From NCBI RefSeq assembly GCF_003143995.1, contig NZ_QFWG01000009.1, positions 32,447-96,446 on the forward strand: a stretch of 64,000 nt of DNA. The letters run 5' to 3'. Positions 19,320 to 30,167 of the stretch are shown piece after piece. Below the pieces are notes generated by a model. That model had not been told where the DNA came from and ran no database searches. It saw nothing but the letters and a program-made list of their open reading frames with translations. This DNA is from Pseudoglutamicibacter cumminsii. GTDB taxonomy: Bacteria; Actinomycetota; Actinomycetes; Actinomycetales; Micrococcaceae. Each line of letters opens with the position of its first letter. The first letter of the stretch is position 1. The translations under genes were made by a program, and so were the position numbers.

Positions 19320-19352
19320 CGCAGCATTTCAGGGCTGCGGGAAAGGGTTAGC

Positions 19353-20789
19353 ATGTCGTCTGAAAAACCGATTCTTCTCAACGCTTTTGCGATGAACACG
19401 ATTGGTCATCAGTCCCCGGGCCTGTGGAAGCACCCTGAGGACACGTCGCGGGATTACAACAAGCTTTCTCACTGGGTTGAGCTTGCGCAGATCCTCGAAG
19501 AGGGCCGTTTTGCCGCCCTGTTCCTCGCCGATGTGATGGGTGTCTATGACGCCTATCAGAATTCCCCGGAGACCGCACTGCGTTCGGGCGCCCAGATCCC
19601 GTTGGCTGATCCGGCGGTCATCGTTTCGGCCATGGCGGCGGCGACGAAGAACCTCGGTTTCGGCGTCACCGCGGGCACCGCTTACGAGCACCCGGTTGGC
19701 CTGGCCCGCCGCTTGGCGAGCTTGGACCACTACACTGGCGGCCGCGTCGGCTGGAACGTTGTGACGGGCTACCTTGAGTCTGCGGCGAAGAACTTTGGTC
19801 AGACCCGCCAGATGGAGCACGACGAACGCTACGATCACGCGGACGAGTACATCGACGTCGTGTACAAGCTGCTGGAGGGTTCGTGGGAGGACGATGCAGT
19901 TGTTGCCGACTGCGAATCCGGCCTGTTTGTGGACCCGGACAAGGTGCACGAGCTCGAGCACGAAGGTAAGTGGTTCAACGTTCCGGGCATCGCGATTACG
20001 GAGCCGTCCCGTCAGCGTACGCCGGTGATTTTCCAGGCCGGCACGTCCTCCCGCGGTATGGCTTTTGCGGGTAAGCACGCTGAGGCTGTGTTTGTTTCGC
20101 AGGCGACCAAGGAGGGCCTGGCCAAGACGGTTAAGAAGATCCGCGAGGCTACCGTTGCGGCCGGACGTAACGCTGACGACGTCAAGATTTTCGCGATGAT
20201 CACCCCTGTTGTGGGTAAGACGAACGAAGAAGCGTGGGAGAAATTCCGCGAATACCAGTCTTATGCCGATGAGCAGGGCGCGTTGGCGTTGCTCGCGGGC
20301 TGGACGGGCATCGACTTGTCTGAATACCCGTTGGACGCGGTGATTAGTGAGGACGTGGAATCCAACGCGATCCAGTCGGCTGTGAGCATGTTCCAGGCGG
20401 CCTCGGGTGATTCCGATAAGCCGTGGAATGTGGGCCAGCTGGCTCGCTACATCGGTGTGGGTGGCTTCGGTCCGGTTGCTGTGGGCACGGGCCGTGAGAT
20501 TGCCGAGCAGTTCCATGAATGGGTCCGGGATACCGGTGTTGACGGCTTCAACGTTGCTTACGCGGTCAAGCCGGGCACGTTCCGCGACGTCGTTGACTAT
20601 GTGATTCCGGAGCTTGAAGCGCTGGGTGTCTATCCGACCGCGGAAGAGTTCGCGGAGGACACGATCGCGTGGGACGCGGACCGCCCTGCTGAGGATCAGG
20701 CCGGCTCTTCTTTGCGTCACGCTTTGTTCGGTCGTGGCGACCGTCTGCCGGAGAACCACCCGGGTGCTGCGGTGCGTCGCGGTAAGTGA
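19353..20789 (+). CDS. LLM-class flavin-dependent monooxygenase (NtaA/DmoA/DszA type)
   Basis: A 478-residue bacterial-luciferase-fold enzyme of the NtaA/SnaA/DszA branch. Family marks are LLNAFAMNTIGHQSPGLWKHP, FLADVMGVYDAY, GFGVTAGTAYEHPVGLARR, SLDHYTGGRVGWNVVTGYLESAAKNFG and HDERYDHADEYIDVV. These enzymes use reduced FMN and O2 from a separate reductase to oxidise substrates such as dimethyl sulfide, dibenzothiophene sulfone or NTA. The SAM riboswitch directly upstream suggests a role in gaining sulfur from organosulfur compounds. No reductase gene is nearby. Confidence 0.9.
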   Translation: MSSEKPILLNAFAMNTIGHQSPGLWKHPEDTSRDYNKLSHWVELAQILEEGRFAALFLADVMGVYDAYQNSPETALRSGAQIPLADPAVIVSAMAAATKNLGFGVTAGTAYEHPVGLARRLASLDHYTGGRVGWNVVTGYLESAAKNFGQTRQMEHDERYDHADEYIDVVYKLLEGSWEDDAVVADCESGLFVDPDKVHELEHEGKWFNVPGIAITEPSRQRTPVIFQAGTSSRGMAFAGKHAEAVFVSQATKEGLAKTVKKIREATVAAGRNADDVKIFAMITPVVGKTNEEAWEKFREYQSYADEQGALALLAGWTGIDLSEYPLDAVISEDVESNAIQSAVSMFQAASGDSDKPWNVGQLARYIGVGGFGPVAVGTGREIAEQFHEWVRDTGVDGFNVAYAVKPGTFRDVVDYVIPELEALGVYPTAEEFAEDTIAWDADRPAEDQAGSSLRHALFGRGDRLPENHPGAAVRRGK

Positions 20790-20888
20790 AAGAATCCCTT
20801 CACCTATTGACTCTGCTCTGGAGACACAAGAAGATGTGAACTATGTAGGCATGTTGTGTGCCATATCACCAGGGTAGGGAAATAAGAC

Positions 20889-21836
20889 ATGAAGGAACCG
20901 CGAGGTTGCAACGCTAGACCAGTGTGTCAGCGTGCACCTCGTGTTTCTTTTGCTGTTAAAGCAGGGCTTGGAATCGCGGCGCTTGGTTTTGCGTGTGCGT
21001 ATCCGGTGGTGAACATTCAAGCTGCCGATGTGGCGCACTCGGCGGTCGCTTCCGAGGACTCGGATCGTAATTCGAACATGCCGTCTTTGCCGGAATCAAG
21101 CGCTCCGGGAAATTCAGAGCTGGGAAGCTCGGCGCCGGTAAGTTCGGCACCGGTAAGTTCAGATCCGAGAAGTTCAGATCCGGCCGGCACGGCACCAGCG
21201 GAGCCGGCGCCAACGACGCCATCGACTTCGGAACCAAGGACCCCGAACCCTACACATCCGAGTCCAACGAACCCGAGCGTGACGCACCCGGCTCCAACGC
21301 ATCCAGGCCCAACGAACCCAGGCCCAACGGATCCGAGCGCGACGAACCCGAGCGTGACGCACCCGCACCCGACGCATCCAAGCCCTACGGCACCGAGTGA
21401 GGACTTCACTCCTTCCACTGGGCCAACACAAGGGGACGGGCCCACCGCATCGGCATCCGAAAGCCTAGTCGTATCGGAGACGCCGCTCGACGCGCCGGCG
21501 CACGCAACCACTGTCGATACGCAACGAAGCAAAATCCACGGCGGTCCGGGAATGGCCACACCTCAAGGTCTCAAACCGACCCAAGCGAAGCGTGTCCCTG
21601 TGGTGCTGCGCGAAGTTCCGAACGGGACCCCGCCGACAAACGGCGCTCCTACGAGCACCAAGATGCACGTGATCTACAAGGTCGAGAAAGCTCCTGAACC
21701 GACGTTGGGCACGGTGAACGTGGAACCTGTAGCGGACGTTAACGAGACCGCTAAAGGCATCGGCACCGCGGTCGGCGGTGGGGTCGCGCTGTTCGCGATC
21801 GCTCTGTGGGGCCTGCTACGCGGCCACAGAATCTAG
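20889..21836 (+). CDS. Cell surface stalk protein, Pro/Thr/Ser-rich, C-terminal membrane anchor
   Basis: A 315-residue protein of unknown family. Residues 1-45 form a signal region (AVKAGLGIAALGFACAYPVVNIQAA). Residues 65-185 are low complexity, with repeats of the type NPS-V-THP and HPxPTNP, expected to be extended and perhaps glycosylated. Residues 290-310 form one membrane helix (GTAVGGGVALFAIALWGLL) followed by RGHRI, a basic end. No LPXTG is present, so it is membrane-anchored rather than sortase-linked. A terminator follows. Confidence 0.75.
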   Translation: MKEPRGCNARPVCQRAPRVSFAVKAGLGIAALGFACAYPVVNIQAADVAHSAVASEDSDRNSNMPSLPESSAPGNSELGSSAPVSSAPVSSDPRSSDPAGTAPAEPAPTTPSTSEPRTPNPTHPSPTNPSVTHPAPTHPGPTNPGPTDPSATNPSVTHPHPTHPSPTAPSEDFTPSTGPTQGDGPTASASESLVVSETPLDAPAHATTVDTQRSKIHGGPGMATPQGLKPTQAKRVPVVLREVPNGTPPTNGAPTSTKMHVIYKVEKAPEPTLGTVNVEPVADVNETAKGIGTAVGGGVALFAIALWGLLRGHRI

Positions 21837-21858
21837 CCAGAGAACGCTTTAACAAGCG

Positions 21859-21899
21859 AAGGTGTGGGCACCAGGTTGATCCTGGCACCCACACCTTTT
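21859..21899. terminator. Two-way terminator
   Basis: AAGGTGTGGG-CACCAGG pairs with CCTGG-CA-CCCACACCTT followed by TT, ending both the stalk protein gene (+) and purL (-). Confidence 0.75.
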
Positions 21900-21958
21900 C
21901 GCTGTATTAGAGGCTGCGCTGTATTCGATGGCTGCGCTGGGTTACTCAGCACACCGGC

Positions 21959-24265
21959 TTAGCCGAAGTAGCGCTCCATGGTCTTGCCCCAGCCTTCACG
22001 AACCTCGTCGAGGGTCGCGGAGAACTCGCCCTGAACCTCGATCGCGTTGGAAGACGCATCGACAACACCTAGGCGAACGTGCGCGAAGCCGCGCGCCGCA
22101 GCCATAGCGGTGAAACGCTCTTCTTCGGAACGTGGCAAGCACACGAGTGCGCGAGCCTGCGACTCGGAGAACAGAGCGGTGAACGTGTCGATGCCGTCAC
22201 GCTGCTTGAGCTCATCCAGGTTCACGCGCACGCCAACGCCGTAGCGCATCGACATCTCAACCAGGCCTGCAGCGAGGCCGCCTTCGGAGAGGTCGTGTGC
22301 GGCATCGAACATGCCGTCGCGGGAACCAGAAACCAGAAGCTGGCCGAGCGTGCGCTCGGCGTCCAGGTCAACCTTAGGAGGAAGGCCGCCGAGGTGGTCA
22401 CGCATCGCGGCGAACTCGGAGCCGTCCAGCTCATCGCGGGTCACGCCGAGCAGGTAGACGGCGTTGCCGTCGTGCTCTTCACGCCAACCGGACACGGTGC
22501 GTGCCGTGACGTCGTCGAAGCGACCCATGACACCCACGACAGGGGTCGGGTGGATCGGGGTCTCGCCGGTCTGGTTGTAGAGCGAAACGTTACCGCCAGT
22601 GACCGGAACCTGAAGCTCGAGGCATGCATCCGAAAGACCCTCGATCGCCTGAACCAGCTGCCACATCACGTTCGAGTCCTCAGGGGAACCGAAGTTCAAG
22701 CAGTCGGTCACGGCCATCGGGGTAGCGCCCGAGGTCGCGACGTTGCGGTACGCCTCGGCCAAAGCCAGCTGAGCGCCAGCGTATGGGTCGAGGAAGGCGT
22801 AGCGGCCGTTCGCGTCGGTTGCGAAGCCAACACCCATGCCGGTGTTCTCGTCTACGCGAATCACGCCGGCGTCGTCAGGGGACGCCATCGCGGTGTTACC
22901 GCCAACGTTGGCGTCGAACTGCTGGGTGACCCACGACTTATCGCACAGGTTAGGGCGCGCCATGAGCTCGAGCATCGCCTGCTTGAGGTCCTCGCCCTGC
23001 TCCGGCAGGTTCTTACCGGCCTCGGAGGAACGGAACGTGTCAGCCTGGAGCGCGTCCTGGTAGTCAGGGCGAGCGTATGGGCGGTCGTATTCAGGGCCCT
23101 CTTCAGCGGCGGTCTGCGGATCAATGTCCACAATGACCTCGCCGTTCCAGGTGATGATGAGGCGTGGTTCCTCGGTGATCTCACCGATCCAGGAGTATTC
23201 GACACCGTAGTGTTCCAGGACCTTCTCGAACGCTTCAGCGTTCTCAGGGGTCACTACGGCCATCATGCGTTCCTGAGATTCGGACATCAGGATCTCGGAT
23301 GGGTTGAGGCTCGGGTCGCGCAACAGCACGTCCTTGAGCTCAACGTTCATGCCCACGCCACCGTTGGAGGCGAGCTCGCTGGTCGCGCAGGAAATACCTG
23401 CCGCGCCGAGGTCCTGGATCGCGACGACGAGCTCTTCACGGAACAAGTCGAGGCAGCATTCGATGAGGACCTTCTCAGCGAACGGGTCACCCACCTGAAC
23501 GGCAGGGCGCTTGGACGGCTTGTCTTCCTCGAAGGAAGCGGAAGCCAGAACCGAGGTGCCGCCGATGCCGTCGCCGCCGGTGCGCGCACCGAACAGGACC
23601 ACACGGTTGCCTTCGCCCTTAGCGTTCGCGAGGTGGATGTCCTCGTGACGCATCACGCCCACAGCGAGCGCGTTGACGAGCGGGTTGCCCTGGTAGACGG
23701 AGTCGAACACGGTCTCGCCGCCGATGTTCGGCAGGCCGAGCGAGTTACCGTAGCCGCCGATGCCGGCGACGGCGCCGTGCACGACGCGGGCGGTGTCTGG
23801 GTGGTCGATCGCGCCGAAACGCAGCGGGTCCATGACCGCTACGGGGCGGGCACCCATCGAGATGATGTCGCGAACAATACCGCCGATGCCGGTAGCGGCA
23901 CCCTGGTACGGCTCAACGTAGGACGGCGAGTTGTGGGACTCGATCTTGAAAGTCACGGCCCAGCCGTCACCGAGGTCGGTCACGCCAGCGTTCTGGCCCA
24001 TACCAACCAGGGTGTGCTTCTTCATCTCGTCGTCGACCTTCTTACCGAAGGAACGGAGGTGAATCTTCGACGACTTGTAGGAAGCGTGCTCCGACCACAT
24101 CACGGAGTAGATCGCGAGCTCGGAATCCGTTGGGCGGCGGCCGAGGATCTTCTTGATGTCCTCGTATTCGTTTTCCTTGAGACCCAGTTCAGCCCACGGC
24201 TGTTCTACGTCTGGGGTGGATTCGGCGTCAGCGACGGTGTCAAGGATGAAGTCTTGGGTGGTCAC
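21959..24265 (-). CDS. purL: Phosphoribosylformylglycinamidine synthase subunit PurL
   Basis: A 768-residue ATP-dependent synthetase subunit of de novo purine synthesis (FGAR to FGAM), working with PurQ and PurS. Marks are [54 protein letters not shown], and [11 protein letters not shown]. Length matches the small (three-subunit) form. The GTG start overlaps the purQ stop by 4 bases (GTGA), so the three genes purS, purQ, purL are translationally coupled. Confidence 0.97.
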   Translation of the reverse strand: MTTQDFILDTVADAESTPDVEQPWAELGLKENEYEDIKKILGRRPTDSELAIYSVMWSEHASYKSSKIHLRSFGKKVDDEMKKHTLVGMGQNAGVTDLGDGWAVTFKIESHNSPSYVEPYQGAATGIGGIVRDIISMGARPVAVMDPLRFGAIDHPDTARVVHGAVAGIGGYGNSLGLPNIGGETVFDSVYQGNPLVNALAVGVMRHEDIHLANAKGEGNRVVLFGARTGGDGIGGTSVLASASFEEDKPSKRPAVQVGDPFAEKVLIECCLDLFREELVVAIQDLGAAGISCATSELASNGGVGMNVELKDVLLRDPSLNPSEILMSESQERMMAVVTPENAEAFEKVLEHYGVEYSWIGEITEEPRLIITWNGEVIVDIDPQTAAEEGPEYDRPYARPDYQDALQADTFRSSEAGKNLPEQGEDLKQAMLELMARPNLCDKSWVTQQFDANVGGNTAMASPDDAGVIRVDENTGMGVGFATDANGRYAFLDPYAGAQLALAEAYRNVATSGATPMAVTDCLNFGSPEDSNVMWQLVQAIEGLSDACLELQVPVTGGNVSLYNQTGETPIHPTPVVGVMGRFDDVTARTVSGWREEHDGNAVYLLGVTRDELDGSEFAAMRDHLGGLPPKVDLDAERTLGQLLVSGSRDGMFDAAHDLSEGGLAAGLVEMSMRYGVGVRVNLDELKQRDGIDTFTALFSESQARALVCLPRSEEERFTAMAAARGFAHVRLGVVDASSNAIEVQGEFSATLDEVREGWGKTMERYFG

Positions 24266-25023
24266 TTGGCGTCCTCCACAAAGTTGCTAATCAAGGAAGT
24301 GAACACGGTCAGGCCATCGCGGCCGCGGCCGTCGTCGGGACCAAAGCCCAGCTCAACTGCGTGCTCTGGGTGAGGCATCAGACCAACCACGTTGCCGGCT
24401 TCGTTCGTGATGCCGGCGATGCTGCGGCGGGAACCGTTCGGGTTCCAGCCTTCGTAGCGGAACACGACGCGGCCCTCGGCTTCGAGCATGTCGAGGGTCT
24501 TTTCGTCAGCGACGTACTGGCCGTCCTGGTTCTTCAGCGGGTAGACCACGCTCTGGTACTTCTCGTACAGGCGGGTCCACTTGGTTTCGTTGTTTTCGAT
24601 GGTCAGCGGCTGATCACGGCGAATGAACTTGAGGTGATCGTTCTTGATCATCGACCCCGGAAGCAGGTGGGCTTCCGTGAGGACCTGGAAACCGTTGCAG
24701 ATACCGAGCACTGGGAGCTTATCGTCCGAGTTAGCGGCGTCGATGATGCTGTCCATGACCGGCGCGAAACGAGCGATAGCGCCCGGGCGCAGGTAGTCGC
24801 CGTAGGAGAACCCGCCAGCGATCACAACAGCCTGAACATCCTTGAGGTCGCCATCCGCGTGCCACAGGTTCACTGGCTCGCCGCCGGCCAAGCGCACCGC
24901 ACGGCACGCATCGCGGTCATCGAGCGTTCCAGGGAACGTGACAACGCCGATCTTGACGCCCGAGTTCGGGTAGGTGTCCACGGAGTTATCAACCAAGAAA
25001 GGGAAATCAGTGGTGCGGGGCAT
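24262..25023 (-). CDS. purQ: Phosphoribosylformylglycinamidine synthase subunit PurQ
   Basis: A 253-residue class I glutamine amidotransferase that supplies ammonia to PurL. The nucleophile Cys stands in [13 protein letters not shown], and the catalytic His/Glu in [11 protein letters not shown]. An extended N-terminus (about 20 residues before [16 protein letters not shown]) is present. Start ATG overlaps the purS stop (TAATG). Confidence 0.97.
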   Translation of the reverse strand: MPRTTDFPFLVDNSVDTYPNSGVKIGVVTFPGTLDDRDACRAVRLAGGEPVNLWHADGDLKDVQAVVIAGGFSYGDYLRPGAIARFAPVMDSIIDAANSDDKLPVLGICNGFQVLTEAHLLPGSMIKNDHLKFIRRDQPLTIENNETKWTRLYEKYQSVVYPLKNQDGQYVADEKTLDMLEAEGRVVFRYEGWNPNGSRRSIAGITNEAGNVVGLMPHPEHAVELGFGPDDGRGRDGLTVFTSLISNFVEDAK

Positions 25024-25280
25024 TACTGACCGTCCTCAACCACAGCCACGTTGACAACGTCTTCGATGACCGGGTTGGACAGCAGGGTCTCAGCGGCTTC
25101 GCGAGCTGCAGCCAAGGTATCTTCGGTCACTTCACCGTCCACGGTCAGTTCAAAGCGCTTGCCCTGACGGACTTCGCTGAACTGGTTGAAACCGAGGCGA
25201 GGGAATGCACCGAGAATTGCTTTACCCTGCGGGTCCAGAATCTCGGGCTTGGGCATGACGTCAACGACGATCCGGGCCAT
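25023..25280 (-). CDS. purS: Phosphoribosylformylglycinamidine synthase subunit PurS
   Basis: The third, small subunit (85 residues) that bridges PurL and Pur[27 protein letters not shown] and [13 protein letters not shown] are diagnostic. The open frame goes to 25343, but ATG 25280 fits the family and has AGGAG upstream. Confidence 0.95.
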   Translation of the reverse strand: MARIVVDVMPKPEILDPQGKAILGAFPRLGFNQFSEVRQGKRFELTVDGEVTEDTLAAAREAAETLLSNPVIEDVVNVAVVEDGQ

Positions 25281-25392
25281 GTTGTGGGATCTCCTGAGGT
25301 GGCAGTTTTTTGCCGCGAGCACACGAAAGTGGTGCTGGCGCACTTGCCTCTCTATCTTATCCGTTTACGGCCACGCGTGGGATGTGATGCGT

Positions 25393-26796
<1,404 letters not shown>

Positions 26797-26879
26797 TTAT
26801 TTCATAACGGCCGGCAATGTGAAGAATCAGGTCGATTTGTCTAGGCCGTGTGCTGAGGCGATTCGTTGAGGCGGCGGGC

Positions 26880-27578
26880 CTAGCTGGCGGCTGGGACTTG
26901 TGGGTGGCGGATTCCGGGGTGGGTTTTAGGGATGGAACCGAACAGCATCCAGCCGGACGCGATGAGGCTCACGGCGAAGAGCGGGTAGCTGAGCAGTACG
27001 TGGGCTACGGAGAGCCCGATGACTTGGCCGGTGGCCCAGAAGTAGCCGAGCACGATGACGCGGACGCCGTATTGAGCAACCCAGAACCAGGATGCTCGGT
27101 TGTAGGCGCGCAGGATTACAGGGTCTTTACGCCAGGTTGTTTTGGTTCCGAGGATCGCACCGAGCACGATCCCGAGGAACGGCCAGCGGACCATGATGGA
27201 GGCCATCCACGCGAGCATCGAGGCGGCGTTGGAGAGGAGCCGGAGCAGGAAGAAGTCGACGGCGTTGCCGGTGTAGACCGCGACGGCGGCCGAGGCTACG
27301 ACGGCGAGGAGCCCGAAGATGACGGAGGTCAGTTTGCGCCGTTGGTAGAGCGCGAGGCCCGCGATGATGAGCCCGGAGAGGGTTGCCGCTGCGCCGCCGA
27401 TGACGACGTTGTTGTCGCTCAGCATCCATGCGATCACGAACACGACGGGCGGGATGGTCGCTTCGATCGCCGGGCGCGCGCCGCCGAGCAGCTCCATGAG
27501 GGACTCGGACTTGGCGTCTGCCTTCGGCGTAGCGTGCTCCGACCTGTTGCGCTCGGCGCGCTCATGTGGTGTGGGCAT
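26880..27578 (-). CDS. DUF3159 family membrane protein
   Basis: A 232-residue protein with about six membrane helices (ATIPPVVFVIAWML, IGGAAATLSGLIIAGLAL, LTSVIFGLLAVVASAAVAVYTG, RWPFLGIVLGAILG, YGVRVIVLGYFW, LSYPLFAVSLIASGWML) and the conserved LLGGARPAIEATIP opening of DUF3159. Function unknown. The open frame extends to 27749, but ATG 27578 is preferred because TAGACT lies 7 bases before it (leaderless type) and the longer form would cross the divergent gene. Confidence 0.85.
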   Translation of the reverse strand: MPTPHERAERNRSEHATPKADAKSESLMELLGGARPAIEATIPPVVFVIAWMLSDNNVVIGGAAATLSGLIIAGLALYQRRKLTSVIFGLLAVVASAAVAVYTGNAVDFFLLRLLSNAASMLAWMASIMVRWPFLGIVLGAILGTKTTWRKDPVILRAYNRASWFWVAQYGVRVIVLGYFWATGQVIGLSVAHVLLSYPLFAVSLIASGWMLFGSIPKTHPGIRHPQVPAAS

Positions 27579-27648
27579 AAGCGCTAGTCTAGTTTCCGAC
27601 CATCGTGTGTTCTGGCTCATACTCTGGCTGTGGGGAAGGTGAGGTTTC

Positions 27649-29106
27649 GTGGCCAAGGCAACTCCGGCATCGGACGCAACTGTTTCAACTGACGCAACTG
27701 TTTCCGCGGAAGCAATCGAAGCGCTAAACGAGGCGATGCGCGGCAGCATCGCGACGGATGAGGCGACGTTGCGTGCGTATTCGATTGACCGTTCGGGTGT
27801 TGAGCCTGATGGTGTCCCGGTTGCGGTGGTGTGGCCGGAGGATACGGGGCAGGTTCAGGCCGCGGTGCGGTGGGCGCGCGAGCATGGCGTGAGTGTGGTC
27901 CCGCGGGGCGCGGGCACGGGGCTTGCGGGGTCGGCGACGGCGGGCTCGGGTTCGCTTGTTGTGTGTCTTGAGCGAATGAATAAGGTTCTGGAGGTTTCGG
28001 CGGATGACCGCTTGGCGGTGGTTCAGCCGGGCATTTTGAACGATGAACTCAACGCAGTGCTGCATAAGGATGGCTTGTGGTGGCCTCCGGATCCGGCGTC
28101 GAAGGCGATTTCCACGGTGGGTGGCAACATCGCCGCGAATGCTGGCGGGTTTTTGTGCGCTAAGTATGGCGTGACGCAACAGTGGGTTTTGGGGCTCACG
28201 GTGGTTTTGGCTGATGGCCGCGTGGTATCGATGGGCCGACGCACCGTCAAGGGTGTTTCGGGTTATGACATCACGTCCATGCTGATCGGTTCCGAAGGCA
28301 CGTTGGGGATCATCGTTGAGTGTGTTTTGAAGGTGCGTCCGTTGCAGTCTGCCGAGCGCGCGACCTTGGTTGCGGTGTGTGATTCCGCTGTCGATGCGGC
28401 GGCTGCTGCGAGTGCTGTGACGGCGGCGAATCTTCAGCCGGCGATGATGGAGCTTCTGGACGAGGTGACCTCGGCCGCCGTGGTGGGGCACTTGGTGGCT
28501 ACGGACGAAACGTTCGTGGACCCGACTGAGGGCAAGCCGGCGTCGTTGCTTTTGGTTCAGACGGACGGCTTGGGTGCCGCCGCGGAGTTGGCTCAGGTGC
28601 ACGACGCTGTGGCTGGTTTCGCGCGGCATGTTCGGGTTGCGCAGAGCGATGCCGAGACCGAGGCGCTGATCGGTATGCGGCGCGCTGTTTTCCCTGCGAT
28701 TGAACGCATGGGCGGAAGCGTTTTGGTTGAGGACATCGCTGTTCCGCGGACGCGGATGGCGGAAGCGTTCACGCGGATGCGCGAGATCGAACGCAAATAT
28801 GGGGTTACGTTGCCGAGCGCGGCTCACGCAGGTGATGGCAACATGCACCCGGTGTTCGTGTTCGAGCCGGTCGCGGGCGAGACGGGACTTGACGCGGTTC
28901 CGGCCCACGTGTGGGAAGCCGCCGACGAGGTTTTCACTGTCGCGTTGGAGATGGGCGGAACGCTCACCGGCGAACACGGCGTGGGCTTGCTGAAGAAGCG
29001 TTTCCTTCCGGAAGAGCTCGGGGAGGATCAGACGGAACTGCAGCAACAGTTGCGGAAGGTTTTCGATCCGGACGGGATCATGAACCCCGGCAAGGTCCTC
29101 GACTAG
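27649..29106 (+). CDS. FAD-linked oxidase, GlcD / D-lactate dehydrogenase type
   Basis: A 485-residue flavoprotein with an N-terminal PCMH FAD-binding domain (VSVVPRGAGTGLAGSA, VGGNIAANAGGFLCAKYGVT) and a C-terminal FAD-oxidase domain (HAGDGNMHPVFVFEP, GTLTGEHGVGLLKKRFL, FDPDGIMNPGKVLD). It probably oxidises glycolate, D-lactate or another 2-hydroxy acid and passes electrons to the respiratory chain. GTG 27649 is preceded by AAGGTGAGG. Without GlcE/GlcF partners it is a single-subunit type. Confidence 0.9.
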   Translation: MAKATPASDATVSTDATVSAEAIEALNEAMRGSIATDEATLRAYSIDRSGVEPDGVPVAVVWPEDTGQVQAAVRWAREHGVSVVPRGAGTGLAGSATAGSGSLVVCLERMNKVLEVSADDRLAVVQPGILNDELNAVLHKDGLWWPPDPASKAISTVGGNIAANAGGFLCAKYGVTQQWVLGLTVVLADGRVVSMGRRTVKGVSGYDITSMLIGSEGTLGIIVECVLKVRPLQSAERATLVAVCDSAVDAAAAASAVTAANLQPAMMELLDEVTSAAVVGHLVATDETFVDPTEGKPASLLLVQTDGLGAAAELAQVHDAVAGFARHVRVAQSDAETEALIGMRRAVFPAIERMGGSVLVEDIAVPRTRMAEAFTRMREIERKYGVTLPSAAHAGDGNMHPVFVFEPVAGETGLDAVPAHVWEAADEVFTVALEMGGTLTGEHGVGLLKKRFLPEELGEDQTELQQQLRKVFDPDGIMNPGKVLD

Positions 29107-30002
29107 CCGGCGGCAACGCGGATCGCAGCGACCGCATCGAGCCCTCGCTGGCGTAGCTTCTGCGAGCGCTCGGAGAACCCGCGTTGCCGCTCAACGTATT
29201 CGGCCTTGCCGTCCGCGGTTTCGATCCGGATGGGTTCGAAACCCCAGTCGCTCAGGTCGTAAGGGGAGGCCTGCATGTCCATGATGCGGGTGTCCCACGC
29301 GAGCTCGAACGCGTCCATGATGAGCCCCGAATCCACCAAGGGCGCGAGCTTGTACAGCCACTTGTAGACGTCCATCCCGGCGTGCAAACACCCGGGCTGC
29401 TCAAGCGCAACCTGCTTCTCACGCGTAGGCGTGAACTGATTCAAACCGCGAGCCTGCGGCGCATAAAACCGGAACGCATCAAAGTGTGTGCAACGGATCT
29501 GGTGGGTCTCAACCACCTCATCCGTGCCAAAGGATCCCAGCCGCAACGGAACATAATCGTGCCGCACCCCGTTCTCTTCGGACTTATAGGCCATAGCCCA
29601 CTCGTGCAGCCCAAAACACGAAAAGCTACCCGGCTTCGCCGCAACCGAACTGAAGATCGTGTCAGCGAAGTCCACCATCCGCTCCCGCGCCGCCATGAAC
29701 CCCGCGGCATCCACCGTGACGCCCGGAGTCCCGCGGCCGTCGGCATCCTCAACCACCGTATAAAAGCGCCATCCAGAGCGCTCAGCAACCGCATCGTCCC
29801 CTAACAAAACCACCCCGGGACCGGCATGCCAGCGCTCCAGCTGCGCCGGCGGGAACGAGTAATACGTGAACAAGAAGTCATAAATCGGGTGGGTTTCCTG
29901 CCGCGCTCGCCGTTGCCGGAACGGTTCCGTGTACGCGCGGGCGCGTTCGGTGTGGGCCTGCGCCTGGGCACGCCACTGGTCCGGTGAAAGCAAGATGGGC
30001 AT
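29103..30002 (-). CDS. Conserved actinobacterial protein, often labelled 3-methyladenine DNA glycosylase
   Basis: A 299-residue soluble protein with HPIYDFLFTYYSFPPAQLERWHAGPGVVL near the N-terminus and HDYVPLRLGSFGTDEVVE, CTHFDAFRFY, EQPGCLHAGMDVYKW and DLSDWGFEPIRIE later. I recall this family being named 3-methyladenine DNA glycosylase in databases, but no HhH-GPD or AAG motif is seen, so the label should be doubted. The start ATG 30002 has CACAAT 6 bases before it (leaderless type); the longer frame to 30137 is not needed. Its stop overlaps the end of the convergent oxidase gene by 4 bases. Confidence 0.7.
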   Translation of the reverse strand: MPILLSPDQWRAQAQAHTERARAYTEPFRQRRARQETHPIYDFLFTYYSFPPAQLERWHAGPGVVLLGDDAVAERSGWRFYTVVEDADGRGTPGVTVDAAGFMAARERMVDFADTIFSSVAAKPGSFSCFGLHEWAMAYKSEENGVRHDYVPLRLGSFGTDEVVETHQIRCTHFDAFRFYAPQARGLNQFTPTREKQVALEQPGCLHAGMDVYKWLYKLAPLVDSGLIMDAFELAWDTRIMDMQASPYDLSDWGFEPIRIETADGKAEYVERQRGFSERSQKLRQRGLDAVAAIRVAAG

Positions 30003-30167
30003 ACATCCATTGTGGACGATGCGGGCCACAGCCACGCGTGCGATGCTGCGATGCGGCCGCGCCTCACCGACGCTCAACCGATGGCGCCCATCGGGCCGAG
30101 CCTGCGTAGACTCTTCAGTTGGTATCAGTTGTTGCAAACCGTTGGTTTGCGGTTCTCAGGAGCACCA

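Noticed and set aside
22079..24373. 764-residue open frame on the + strand
   Set aside because: Exact antisense of purL; Val/His/Arg-rich composition of a shadow frame.
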